DNA from: JBBQLG01 sp964251665
GTDB lineage: Bacteria; Bacteroidota; Bacteroidia; Cytophagales; Spirosomataceae
NCBI GenBank assembly: GCA_964251665.1
Contig: CAXUKO010000003.1
Span: forward strand, 458,809-522,808
Direction of reading: 5' to 3'
DNA: 64,000 bases
The position numbers were made by a program, and so were the translations under genes. Below the pieces are notes generated by a model. The model was given only the letters and a program-made list of their open reading frames with translations, searched no databases and was not told where the DNA came from. This document shows positions 7,978 to 16,242 of the stretch, in pieces. The stretch's first letter is position 1; each line of letters opens with the position of its first letter.

Positions 7978-8574
7978 ATGCAGGGCCAGATTATTCATTA
8001 CGACGACCTGACCCGTTGCGGACTGCTCCGCGACGATGCCGGTCAGGCCGTTTATTTTCGTCGGGAGCAGGTCGCCGGTGACGATACCATTACCGACCGG
8101 CAGCGGGTGTCGCTAATAAAGTCAGCCGAAAATGTACTGACAATTCTACTATTACCTCCGCAGCCAGCTCCCCCGGTTATTTCAGTGCCGTCCCGGACGG
8201 GTAAAGCGTCGGAGTATAACGTACCTGCCGACTGGCCGAACTGGCTCGGTGCGCTGCTGACCGCGGTGACGGTGCTGGTGTTGTGGCTGGCTGGCCGCGA
8301 TATGACCTGGGAGTCGTACCAGAAAACGCCGAGCCTGACCAATTCCTGGTGGGGTATTGGTGCCGGTAGCCTGCTGGTGTATCAGGTGGTAAATTACATT
8401 GCATCGGTACCAGCCCGAACCCTGCACTCAACGGCCTGGCTTGTTGTGTTCTGTTCACTGTTTTTTCAGGGGTGTAATGAGTTTCGGACTAAAGCCACCC
8501 TTGACTGGTACGATATTTTGTTGGTCGCGACGTTAGTTATAGCGTACGTACTTCCTCTTTTCAAACGTTCTTAA
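7978..8574 (+). CDS. Membrane protein with cold-shock-domain-like N-terminus
   Basis: 198 residues from ATG 7978; a longer frame exists upstream but would run antisense through rsmA. Residues 1-50 (GQIIHYDDLTRCGLLRDDAG, then AVYFRREQV) have the spacing of a cold-shock/OB beta-barrel (G-x-I..G-x-I/L..D-G-x-x-V-x-F), but the RNA-binding aromatics are reduced. About residues 85-198 contain four hydrophobic segments (LGALLTAVTVLVLWLAG, GAGSLLVYQVVNYIA, TAWLVVFCSLFFQG, DILLVATLVIAYVLPLF). The gene ends 21 nt before the next coding start and opens a seven-gene plus-strand cluster around the tubulin-like and actin-like proteins. A role in that system is inference from position only. Confidence 0.7.
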   Translation: MQGQIIHYDDLTRCGLLRDDAGQAVYFRREQVAGDDTITDRQRVSLIKSAENVLTILLLPPQPAPPVISVPSRTGKASEYNVPADWPNWLGALLTAVTVLVLWLAGRDMTWESYQKTPSLTNSWWGIGAGSLLVYQVVNYIASVPARTLHSTAWLVVFCSLFFQGCNEFRTKATLDWYDILLVATLVIAYVLPLFKRS

Positions 8575-8595
8575 ATTTTGACCGTTTATTCACAC

Positions 8596-9882
8596 ATGAC
8601 TGTACCACTCCGCCGGGCATCCGGTTTACTGCTTCTTTTAGGCGTTACACTCCTGTTACCGGGTTGCAGCGGTTCCAAGAAACGCACTGAAGCCGACGAT
8701 AAACCGGTTGCCAAAGCTGCTTCGATCAACCAAATCCATTTTTTTCTGGAAACGTCGGCCAGTATGGGCGGCTACTTAAAGGGTGGTACCGCGTTTAAAG
8801 ATGTCGTATCGGAAGTAGTCACAAAAGCCAATACCATCAAACCCGTTACAGTATATACGATTGCCGAAGCCCCGAAACCCTATACCGGCGACCTGACTGC
8901 GTTTGTGGAAGGCCTGGCAACAACACCGCTGGCAACGGGCCGCAGTTCGGAGTTGCACAAGGTGTTCCGGCAGGTGGGCGAAAAAGCCAAAGGCAATAAC
9001 ATCGCCGTGCTGGTGTCGGACTGCATTCTGTCATTTCCCGATGCGGCTATCAAAAACAACCCCGAAATCAATAAGACCGATGCGTCGAGCGTACTGAAAA
9101 GCGAGATTTACGATCAGTTTAATCAGTTGAACAAGGCAGGAATCGGGGCTACGGTATATGCCTACACATCGCCCTTTAACGGTACGTATTATGACTATCA
9201 AAATCATAAACAGAAATTGACCGGCGAGTCGCGGCCGTTCTACGTCTGGGTTATTGGTAAACAGGAACTGCTTGGCCAGTTCAACGCGCAGCTACAGGAT
9301 CTGCTGACGACAAAACCCGTCAAGCAGCTCAATTTTGGGTCGGGCAAGGCCCTGACAGCGTACGAGTTATTTTTCTCGCTGAACAAAAAAGGCGACTGGC
9401 GTGTCGAGAGAGGCAACGTGGCTGAACTGGCTGTAAAACCCGCTAAACCCGCCGAATTCGCCATCGGCCTGAATCTCAGCACACTGCCTGGATACGCTCA
9501 ATCGGAGGAGTTTCTGAAAAAGAATTTGGTTTTAAGGGCACCGAGTGCGACCATCAAACTCGTCAGTGTGCAGAGAAAGGAAGCCGTGAAAGACGTCAGC
9601 CGGTTACGCGAGCGCGAACTCAAGTTATTGAATGATGCTACGCACGTGCTTACATTTCAGGTCTCGAACCTGTATGACGACAAGGCCGACGTTACGGTTA
9701 AACTGCCCGCCCGATCCGACGACTGGTATCAGACTACCTGGACTACGATGGATGACCGTACCACCGATGGCCGACGCAACAAGACGTTCGCGCTTGAGCA
9801 CCTCATGAACGGCGTGAAAGAAGCGTATCAGTCATCAACCAATGATTTTTTGCAGCTCAACTTCGCCCTAATCAAGAAATAA
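8596..9882 (+). CDS. Lipoprotein with degenerate vWA-like domain
   Basis: 428 residues from ATG 8596. An upstream TTG at 8578 is possible, but it places six extra residues before the signal. The lipoprotein signal ends in LLLPGC (Cys24). The mature start is NQIHFFLETSASMGGYLKG, which looks like the first strand and MIDAS loop of a von Willebrand A domain with the first Asp replaced by Glu (ETSAS in place of DxSxS). Further on, NNIAVLVSDCILSFP matches the fourth vWA strand and metal loop. The C-terminal half (about 250-428) is beta-rich and unrecognised. It is probably anchored in the inner or outer membrane facing the periplasm. The neighbours are membrane proteins, with the tubulin-like gene next but two. 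Confidence 0.75.
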   Translation: MTVPLRRASGLLLLLGVTLLLPGCSGSKKRTEADDKPVAKAASINQIHFFLETSASMGGYLKGGTAFKDVVSEVVTKANTIKPVTVYTIAEAPKPYTGDLTAFVEGLATTPLATGRSSELHKVFRQVGEKAKGNNIAVLVSDCILSFPDAAIKNNPEINKTDASSVLKSEIYDQFNQLNKAGIGATVYAYTSPFNGTYYDYQNHKQKLTGESRPFYVWVIGKQELLGQFNAQLQDLLTTKPVKQLNFGSGKALTAYELFFSLNKKGDWRVERGNVAELAVKPAKPAEFAIGLNLSTLPGYAQSEEFLKKNLVLRAPSATIKLVSVQRKEAVKDVSRLRERELKLLNDATHVLTFQVSNLYDDKADVTVKLPARSDDWYQTTWTTMDDRTTDGRRNKTFALEHLMNGVKEAYQSSTNDFLQLNFALIKK

Positions 9883-9904
9883 CTGACCCAATAACCTGCT
9901 ACCC

Positions 9905-10279
9905 ATGTTTGTTTCGCTTTATGAACTCTGGCTCGGCCAGAACAATGACCCCATCTACGCCGATGAAATTTTTACGCCGGTTGGCCTGATCACGCTGTTC
10001 GTCACACTGGCGCTGGCGGCTGTGTATTATCTGGGATTAGGACGGTGGCGGGCTATATTTCACCGGACCCCCCACTGGGTGATTACCCTAGTAATTGCGG
10101 CCATATTTGCCTTTGCCTATGCACTTTTCTACGCCAAAGACCGTACGCAAGCCGACGAAACAGACGGCTATATGACGGGGTTTGGGGCCGTAAACGCAAT
10201 TTATGCCCTGATTTACTTTTTCGTCTTTTCGCTCGCCTTGAAAGGGTTTTCCATCTTCGCCAAGCGGACACCATTTTAA
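9905..10279 (+). CDS. Small integral membrane protein of the tubulin-like cluster
   Basis: 124 residues with three predicted membrane helices: FTPVGLITLFVTLALAAVYY, VITLVIAAIFAFAYALFYA and GAVNAIYALIYFFVFSLAL. A soluble loop (KDRTQADETDGYM) joins the last two. No known family recognised. It starts 22 nt after the vWA-like lipoprotein and clearly belongs to the same transcript; the palindromic repeat starts directly at its stop codon. Confidence 0.75.
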   Translation: MFVSLYELWLGQNNDPIYADEIFTPVGLITLFVTLALAAVYYLGLGRWRAIFHRTPHWVITLVIAAIFAFAYALFYAKDRTQADETDGYMTGFGAVNAIYALIYFFVFSLALKGFSIFAKRTPF

Positions 10280-10403
10280 CCTCACCCCCGTCCCCCTCTC
10301 CTTGTGAAGGAGAGGGGGTGTCAACTTAGATACTATTTGCAACGCAAATAAACACCAAGCCTGCTCCCCTCTCCTTGTGAAGGAGAGGGGGACGGGGGTG
10401 AGG
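10280..10403. repeat. GC-rich palindromic repeat, unit A
   Basis: Outer arms 10280-10303 and 10380-10403 are perfectly complementary over 24 nt (CCTCACCCCCGTCCCCCTCT...). Each arm contains its own 12-bp hairpin with a GTG loop (10292-10318; mirrored near 10366-10391). A small central hairpin is TATTTGC-AAC-GCAAATA (10334-10350). It shares the outer motif with units B and C, and its centre with unit C. Confidence 0.9.
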
Positions 10404-10415
10404 TAAACGACCTCT

Positions 10416-10841
10416 ATGAGCGATCAACTTCATAACCGTTCCAGCATGAAAGACCTTCGGCGCGAATTGCGTCAGAGTCAGACACCGGCTGAATCTCTGT
10501 TGTGGAGCAGATTGCGCAACCGGCAATTAGAAGACCGGAAATTCAGGCGTCAGCATAGCATTGGTGGATATGTAGTTGATTTTTACTGCGCTGAAGAAAG
10601 GTTGATTATTGAAGTGGATGGTTCAGTACACGACACACCCGAAGCAAAGCGTTACGATGCTGAGCGGGAGTTCGACTTGTGTGATTTAGGTCTGACGCTA
10701 ATGCGGTTCCGTAATGAGCAGGTACTGGAAACGATTGATATTGTTTTACAAAAAATAACTGAAAACCTCACGGTTTACCTCACCCCCGACCCCTCTCCTA
10801 AAACAGGAGAGGGGAGTTTTATCAGACAGTTTCGTATCTGA
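10416..10841 (+). CDS. DUF559 (Vsr-like fold) endonuclease-domain protein
   Basis: 141-residue DUF559 protein, distantly related to very-short-patch-repair endonucleases. The core LRRELRQSQTPAESLLWSRL, then FRRQHSIGGYVVDFYCAEE and LIIEVDGSVHD, contains the D...E-x-D residues of the nuclease fold. The last 20 or so residues (YLTPDPSPKTGEG onwards) are encoded by palindromic repeat unit B, so the gene and repeat are physically merged. It is bounded by repeats on both sides inside the tubulin-like cluster and has no evident role there. This suggests it arrived with, or is retained by, the repeats. Catalytic activity of DUF559 proteins is not established. Confidence 0.85.
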   Translation: MSDQLHNRSSMKDLRRELRQSQTPAESLLWSRLRNRQLEDRKFRRQHSIGGYVVDFYCAEERLIIEVDGSVHDTPEAKRYDAEREFDLCDLGLTLMRFRNEQVLETIDIVLQKITENLTVYLTPDPSPKTGEGSFIRQFRI

Positions 10842-10920
10842 AAACTTAGTTTTCTCAGATCGGTATGTCGTTGACGGCTCCCCTCTCCTGTTTTAGGAGA
10901 GGGGCTGGGGGTGAGGTAAA
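10774..10920. repeat. GC-rich palindromic repeat, unit B
   Basis: Outer arms begin TTTACCTCACCCCC (10774 onwards) and end GGGGGTGAGGTAAA (to 10920). Inside each arm is a hairpin CCCCTCTCCT-AAAA-C-AGGAGAGGGG. The centre (10817-10876) differs from units A and C. The left half overlaps the 3' end of the DUF559 gene and supplies its C-terminal codons. Confidence 0.9.
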
Positions 10921-10931
10921 TGTAAAAGCCT

Positions 10932-12401
10932 ATGAAACTCTTTCTTTTTGGTATTGGCGGTACGGGGGCCCGTGTGCTGCGTTCGCTGACGATGCTGCTG
11001 GCAGCCGGGGCCAAAACCCCGAATGACCTGACGATTGTCCCCATTTTGCTGGATATGGATATGCAGAACGGCGATACCGAGCGGGCCCTGCGCGCCGTTG
11101 AACTGTATCGCACCATTCGTCGGGGTGCCTATGTTGAGGGCCAGACGCCCGGTAAGCAGACGTTTTTTGGGACACCCCTCCAACCGCTGGGTACTTTGCA
11201 GGCCGACAACGCACCGGTGAAAATCGGGGATTCGGTACTGCCGAAACTGACCGATCATCAGGGTACATTCGAGGAATTTCTGAACGTGAGCAGCATGGAC
11301 GAACTCGACCGCGAGTTTCTGAAACTACTCTACGACAACTCCGCCAAGCCAACCAATGCCGAACTGAAATTAAACCTGTCGGTGGGCTTTAAGGGCAACC
11401 CGAACATCGGGAGTGTGGTGTTTAACTCGCTGGAAGATTCGGCGGTGTACAAATACTTCACGGGCGCTTTCAATGATCAGACCGACCGGATTTTTGTAAT
11501 CAGCTCGATTTTCGGCGGAACCGGGTCGGCGGGATTTCCGCAGCTGGTGAAACTGTTGCAGCACCCCAGTCAGAAAATGCCGATTCGCACGGCTAAAAAA
11601 GGCGCTGTAACAGTAATGCCCTACTTCGCGCTGGAAGAAAACGCGAACAGTGCCATCGACCAAAACCGGTTCTTATCGAAGACCAAAGCTGCTCTGTCGT
11701 ACTACCAAACGCAGGTTAATCTGGATTCGCTGTATTACATTGGCGATCAGCCAGGTAGTAAGTTGTATCCAAACGTGGAAGGTGGAGCGCAGCAGACGAA
11801 CAATGCCCACGTAGTCGAGATGCTGGCGGCAGCGGCTGTGCTCGATTTTGCCCAGAAAGGCAACGACGATTTCACCGACAACAAGCGGTATTATGAGTTC
11901 GCCCTCAAGCGCAACGATAAAACACTCGACCTCGCGCACTTCTACGATCAGACGTTTAATAACCTGCTGGAGCCGCTCATCCGCTTTGCTTATGCGACCA
12001 AGTTCTTCACCGAATTCGTACCGGGTAGTTTGGGTGAAGCCTTCGCCAAGAACCTGAACCTATCGCAGAATCTGTCGTCTAATTCGTTTTACGTAGCATT
12101 GCGACAGTTTATGGCTGATTACTTCAGACCATGGCTGGCCGAAATGGCGGCCAACGACCGGGGTTTCCGGCCGTTCGACCTGTCCAAAGATTTTAACGCA
12201 ATGGTCGTGTCGAAAACGGTAGAGACCGGCTTTTTCGACAAAGGGATCAGCACTAATTTTTTGAAAGATCAGGCCGGTAAAACCGAAAATAGCTTGCAGG
12301 CTTCCTTTCCTCAATCGGAGATGCGATTTATGCAGGTACTGATTGAAGTAGCCGAAAAGTGCCGTGAGAAATTAGGCCAGTTGAACCGACAATTGGTATA
12401 A
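10932..12401 (+). CDS. Tubulin-superfamily (Tubulin_2-like) GTPase
   Basis: 489 residues. The N-terminal nucleotide-binding start MKLFLFGIGGTGARVLRSLT (residues 1-20) is followed by VPILLDMDMQNGDTERAL. The tubulin signature loop is present as SIFGGTGSAGFPQL (G195-G201), equivalent to GGGTGSG of FtsZ/tubulin, so GTP binding is likely. The later region (YFALEENANSAIDQNRFL, then a helical C-terminal half) fits the bacterial Tubulin_2-like families rather than FtsZ; a cell-division role is unlikely. It lies between two palindromic repeats and is followed by the actin/Hsp70-like gene. Side-branch tubulins in variable operons have been proposed to remodel membranes, and the membrane-protein neighbours agree. 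Polymerisation is not shown by sequence. Confidence 0.85.
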   Translation: MKLFLFGIGGTGARVLRSLTMLLAAGAKTPNDLTIVPILLDMDMQNGDTERALRAVELYRTIRRGAYVEGQTPGKQTFFGTPLQPLGTLQADNAPVKIGDSVLPKLTDHQGTFEEFLNVSSMDELDREFLKLLYDNSAKPTNAELKLNLSVGFKGNPNIGSVVFNSLEDSAVYKYFTGAFNDQTDRIFVISSIFGGTGSAGFPQLVKLLQHPSQKMPIRTAKKGAVTVMPYFALEENANSAIDQNRFLSKTKAALSYYQTQVNLDSLYYIGDQPGSKLYPNVEGGAQQTNNAHVVEMLAAAAVLDFAQKGNDDFTDNKRYYEFALKRNDKTLDLAHFYDQTFNNLLEPLIRFAYATKFFTEFVPGSLGEAFAKNLNLSQNLSSNSFYVALRQFMADYFRPWLAEMAANDRGFRPFDLSKDFNAMVVSKTVETGFFDKGISTNFLKDQAGKTENSLQASFPQSEMRFMQVLIEVAEKCREKLGQLNRQLV

Positions 12402-12403
12402 GA

Positions 12404-12543
12404 CCTCACCGAAACGTCGGACCGCCCCCGACCCCTTCTCCTTCACAAGGAGAAGGGGAGACGACTTAAATACTTTTTGCGAAGCAAAAAAATGGCCGAG
12501 CCTGCTCCCCTCTCCTGTTTTAGGAGAGGGGTTGGGGGTGAGG
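12404..12543. repeat. GC-rich palindromic repeat, unit C
   Basis: Starts CCTCACC and ends GGGGGTGAGG, with inner hairpins CCCCTTCTCCTT-CAC-AAGGAGAAGGGG and CCCCTCTCCT...AGGAGAGGGG. The centre ACTTAAATACTTTTTGC-GAA-GCAAAAA (hairpin 12474-12490) and the following GAGCCTGCTCCCCTCTCC match the centre of unit A, so A and C are copies of one element. It lies between the tubulin-like and actin-like genes. Confidence 0.9.
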
Positions 12544-12559
12544 TAAACCAAACTGAACT

Positions 12560-15500
12560 ATGCCTCATATCCTTCGCATCGATAACGACCCGAATGTCAG
12601 TCAGCAGAACCATCAGGACTGGACTGGGTCGCACAACGGCCTGACCGGCGACCGTATTAACCACATCCCCGATACTTTTTCGGGAGCCGCCGGTAACGTG
12701 GCTGGCTCGGCCGCCAAAGCAGGTACATCCATCCCGTCGCCGTTTGCGCGGCTGTATCTGTTTGATACAGCGTTTCGCATGGTCAATTCGAACATAAACG
12801 CCCGTGAACTGACTATGTATCATGTGCTGGTATCGCACTGCCTCGACATGCTCGAACTGCTGTTTCAGGCGGGCAACAGTGCTGACCTGACGTATAAAGT
12901 CTGGAACCGCGACGAACGGCTTAGTCATCTCAACAGCAAGGCTGGAGCCGCTGGCGGATTAACCCGGCACCCGCATCAGATTCTGGCCAAGGCGCTTGAA
13001 CTGGATATGCGTAATGAACTGGCATCGCTGCAACAGTTCACGCTCATCTATTATAAGGGGGCGTTGCTGGGTGGGACGTCGCCCCTGTCTCTGGTGTTTA
13101 CCTCGCCCAACTGGGAGCAGGAACGGCAGAACAAATACATCGACGCGCCCAAAAGCACGACCGGACGGACGTTTTTTCAGAATGAATATGTAGCGCTCCA
13201 GAGCCGCGACGAAGGCTTTGTTACGTACCTCCGGCGGCTTTACGACCAGTACGGCAGCACGCTGTTGCGGGGTGGTTTTAAAGATTACCTCTACAAAGTG
13301 TTTTTCGATGGTCCCGTTGCGTTGCCCATCGAGCCGAACACTACACTGGCGAACTTTGACCTGATTCAGATCGGCGTCGATGGCAATTCCACGTTACAGG
13401 TGGTGCCGGGGCTGGCGCTTTACAAGGTGCGGGAAGCCGATGTGCTGGCCGATATTGAAGAGGGCAGCGATTTTGTGATGCAGCCGACTGTTGCTCTGTA
13501 TCAGCGCGAATCACGGAACGGGGCCACAACCGGAGTGCCACGCCCGTTGGCACTGGCCTCGCGGATGGATGTAGCGGGGCGCTACGTTAAAAATACGAAC
13601 TGGAACACGCAGACGGTTATTATGCGGTCGTTGCTGAACAACCTCAGCGAGGGCGGTTTACTGGCCGATCGTTACCTGCCGGGTGTCGATAATGTCAAGT
13701 ACCCATTCGTGACCACCGACGATTTTCTGGAAGATTTTCTGGTGAAAATGCCGTTTAAACTCAACAGCGGCCGGTTCTTCACGGGTGTAGTGGGCGATTG
13801 TGAATTTCTCCTGCCCATCCGTAAGGAGTATTTTAACTTCTTCCGGACGGAGGATTTAGCACGCCAACTGACCATTATTACCACGGATCAGGGCCTGGAT
13901 AAGATTGTGACGGCTACGCTGCGCATTCCTATTCGGAACAACCGCACCGTCGAGTTTAAGAAGCAGTACAACCTGTCGCAGGAACAGACAAGCCTGAATT
14001 TTCGGGCGGGTCTGGCGTTTTTCCCGTTCTACAAAATTACGGTTCCCGAGCCGTATTTGCAGGGGCTGAATCAATACAACGTGATGCTGGCCGATCTTAG
14101 CGACGACACAACGAACTTCCGCGCGGCCGACTCCATCCGGTTTTACCAGACAGATCAAACCATCGCCAACCAGTGGAAACCGCTTGGCGTACCCACCCCC
14201 GAAACCCGCTCACCGAAAGCAAATTCTCCGGCCACGTATTTTTATAAAGTGCCGCAGGCGTTTGACTTGATGGAAATAAAACTGGAACGGAGTGGCGTGC
14301 CCTATCGGGGGTTGATTCTGCCCAAGTTTACGGTTATCGACCAAAAAGGATTTAAGCCGTTCACTTTCGCCATTGACTTTGGTACGTCCAACACGCACGT
14401 TGCCTATACGGATACTACTACCGGCAATGTTGAACCCAAGGCCCTGACCGTGAGTGATACTAAAGTGCAACTGGATCAGGACGAGTTGCAAATGGTGACG
14501 CTCAATAAGCCGTATGATGGCTATGAGGTGCAGAATACTTACGACCGCTACCGGCTACCGGTGAGCTACGGCAGTCTGCCTCAGTTTGATTCGCTTATCC
14601 GGCGTGAGTTTGTACCCGCTATTCTGGGTAAGGAATTCGGTTCGCCGTTCTTGTTTCCGTTACGGACGGCGGTGTACGAGAAAATCGGCATGAGCGAAAG
14701 CGTTGGAGGGGATAACCTGTTCAGTAAGCTGAATCTGGGTTTCAATATTGACCTCGAAGAAGCACCAACGGGCGTGAATCGCTACGTCACGAACTTGAAA
14801 TGGCTGTTTGAAAATCAACCCGGCGATACCCTGAACCGGCCGCGCGTACGGGCCTTTTTCGAGACGCTGCTGCTCCTGATCCGCAACAAAGTCATTCTGA
14901 ACCAGGGTAACGTACAGGAAACCAAGATTGTCTGGCTGGCACCGTCGAGTATGCGGGCCCAGACCGAAGATAACCTCGTGGATGAGTGGCAGAACGCCTG
15001 TCGACGGGTGTTCGGCACGACCAATAATTTCCGGGCGGCTCCCGTGTCCGAGTCGTTAGCGCCGTATTTCTACCTCATCAAAAAAGGTGTCCGGCCCTTT
15101 GCCGATACCGTCAACGTCGATATTGGTGGTGGTACTGCCGATTTAATGCTGTTCATGCGCGGGCAAAACCGCTACCTCAACACGTCATTCCGATTCGCCG
15201 GCTACGACATCTGGGGCGGTGGGCTGAACGATCAGGGGCACCCGGCGCACACGAAAGACAACGGCTTTGTCAAGAACTATATCAACTTCAAGCGGTCACT
15301 GAGTCAGACGCCCGCCCGTGAAGACAACATTTTCGACGCTTTCCTGCACGATCAGGACCTGACGGCCGAGGATGTGGTGAGTCTGCTCTTTAAATACAAC
15401 GACCACTTTAAGTTCGAGCAGTCGATCAAAGACGGTAAGCCCGCCCTGCGGATTGTGCTTTACTTACACTACAGCGCCATTGTGTACCACTTGGTACAAC

Positions 15501-16129
15501 TCATCGAAGCGCATCAGTTAAGTCTGCCGCGTTACCTGACCTTCACGGGCCGGGGGAGTCAGTACCTGAATATGCTTGGCTCGCGCTCGCGGCTGATCGA
15601 GTTTACGAAACTACTCTTCAAAGCCTACACGACCCTGCCGATTCCGCCCGACTTTGAGGTTATTCTGACGGATAATCCGAAAGAGACAACAGCCAATGGT
15701 GCGGTGCTGTACGAGAATTCGGTATCAGACAAGGCGCAGTACGAAAACCGGGAGAGTAGCCCGTACTGGGGTAACGAACCCGACAAACCGGTCGATTTTA
15801 CGTACCGGCGGACGAAGGTCGGCGATATGCGGTCGAACCGTGAGTTTCATGAATCGGTGCTGTTGAACATGAAAAACTTCCTGGAAAAGACACTCAAAGA
15901 CCCGGATATTGCCTATTTCATGAGTCAGTACAACATCACGACGCCGGAGAAATACTACGACCTGCTGGTAGGACCCGATGTGACGCGTGGTGGCTGGCTC
16001 TACGACAGCTACATGCTGGCCCGCATGGCAATGGAGCAGAACGCTAACGAAGCCCTCTCAGAAACGTTTTTCTTCCTGCCGCTGAAGCATTCACTGTATG
16101 AGTTATCTAAATACATCGCCGAATCGTAA
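12560..16129 (+). CDS. Giant protein with actin/Hsp70-type (ASKHA) ATPase core
   Basis: 1189 residues, no signal peptide. Residues 1-600 are an unrecognised region with mixed helix and strand. The phosphate-1 motif of the ASKHA fold starts at residue 601 (FTFAIDFGTSNTHVAYTD). The phosphate-2 motif is VNVDIGGGTADLMLF (851 onwards, acidic D854). An adenosine-type glycine motif follows as YLTFTGRGSQYLNML. The spacing between the motifs fits Hsp70/actin-like ATPases with a large insert. The C-terminal 150 residues are helical. The protein probably binds ATP and may assemble or act as a switch with the tubulin-like product encoded just upstream. The start ATG follows repeat C by 16 nt. No close family name was recognised. 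Confidence 0.8.
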   Translation: MPHILRIDNDPNVSQQNHQDWTGSHNGLTGDRINHIPDTFSGAAGNVAGSAAKAGTSIPSPFARLYLFDTAFRMVNSNINARELTMYHVLVSHCLDMLELLFQAGNSADLTYKVWNRDERLSHLNSKAGAAGGLTRHPHQILAKALELDMRNELASLQQFTLIYYKGALLGGTSPLSLVFTSPNWEQERQNKYIDAPKSTTGRTFFQNEYVALQSRDEGFVTYLRRLYDQYGSTLLRGGFKDYLYKVFFDGPVALPIEPNTTLANFDLIQIGVDGNSTLQVVPGLALYKVREADVLADIEEGSDFVMQPTVALYQRESRNGATTGVPRPLALASRMDVAGRYVKNTNWNTQTVIMRSLLNNLSEGGLLADRYLPGVDNVKYPFVTTDDFLEDFLVKMPFKLNSGRFFTGVVGDCEFLLPIRKEYFNFFRTEDLARQLTIITTDQGLDKIVTATLRIPIRNNRTVEFKKQYNLSQEQTSLNFRAGLAFFPFYKITVPEPYLQGLNQYNVMLADLSDDTTNFRAADSIRFYQTDQTIANQWKPLGVPTPETRSPKANSPATYFYKVPQAFDLMEIKLERSGVPYRGLILPKFTVIDQKGFKPFTFAIDFGTSNTHVAYTDTTTGNVEPKALTVSDTKVQLDQDELQMVTLNKPYDGYEVQNTYDRYRLPVSYGSLPQFDSLIRREFVPAILGKEFGSPFLFPLRTAVYEKIGMSESVGGDNLFSKLNLGFNIDLEEAPTGVNRYVTNLKWLFENQPGDTLNRPRVRAFFETLLLLIRNKVILNQGNVQETKIVWLAPSSMRAQTEDNLVDEWQNACRRVFGTTNNFRAAPVSESLAPYFYLIKKGVRPFADTVNVDIGGGTADLMLFMRGQNRYLNTSFRFAGYDIWGGGLNDQGHPAHTKDNGFVKNYINFKRSLSQTPAREDNIFDAFLHDQDLTAEDVVSLLFKYNDHFKFEQSIKDGKPALRIVLYLHYSAIVYHLVQLIEAHQLSLPRYLTFTGRGSQYLNMLGSRSRLIEFTKLLFKAYTTLPIPPDFEVILTDNPKETTANGAVLYENSVSDKAQYENRESSPYWGNEPDKPVDFTYRRTKVGDMRSNREFHESVLLNMKNFLEKTLKDPDIAYFMSQYNITTPEKYYDLLVGPDVTRGGWLYDSYMLARMAMEQNANEALSETFFFLPLKHSLYELSKYIAES

Positions 16130-16132
16130 ATG

Positions 16133-16227
16133 TTTAACCGCAAAGGTAAAAGAGGTAAAGCGCAAGGGACGCGGAGATATTGTTCTTTCTGCTCTTTGCG
16201 TTTTTCTTCTCTTCCTTTGCGGTTAAA
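16133..16227. repeat. Imperfect long hairpin between cluster genes
   Basis: TTTAACCGCAAAGG (16133 onwards) pairs with CCTTTGCGGTTAAA (to 16227). The inner parts (GAGGTAAAGCGCAAGGGACGC against GCTCTTTGCG...) pair imperfectly. The style resembles the 3944-4039 element. It lies between the ASKHA gene stop at 16129 and the next start at 16243, within one transcript. Confidence 0.65.
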
Positions 16228-16242
16228 ACTCCTCAACCTCCT

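Noticed and set aside
10775..11352. Minus-strand frames with SPSPKTGEGS-type residues
   Set aside because: They are translations of palindromic repeat B and the antisense strand of the tubulin-like gene.
10279..12546. Palindromic units A-C as a CRISPR array or insertion sequence
   Set aside because: Only three copies, irregular spacing with genes between, large inverted structure, no cas genes and no transposase or target duplication seen.
12443..12928. Minus-strand 161-codon frame over repeat C and the start of the ASKHA gene
   Set aside because: Consists of repeat translation and antisense sequence; no promoter and no family similarity.
16180..16242. Upstream start for the 16243 gene
   Set aside because: The added residues come from the hairpin element and would bury the signal peptide; ATG 16243 starts the signal peptide directly.
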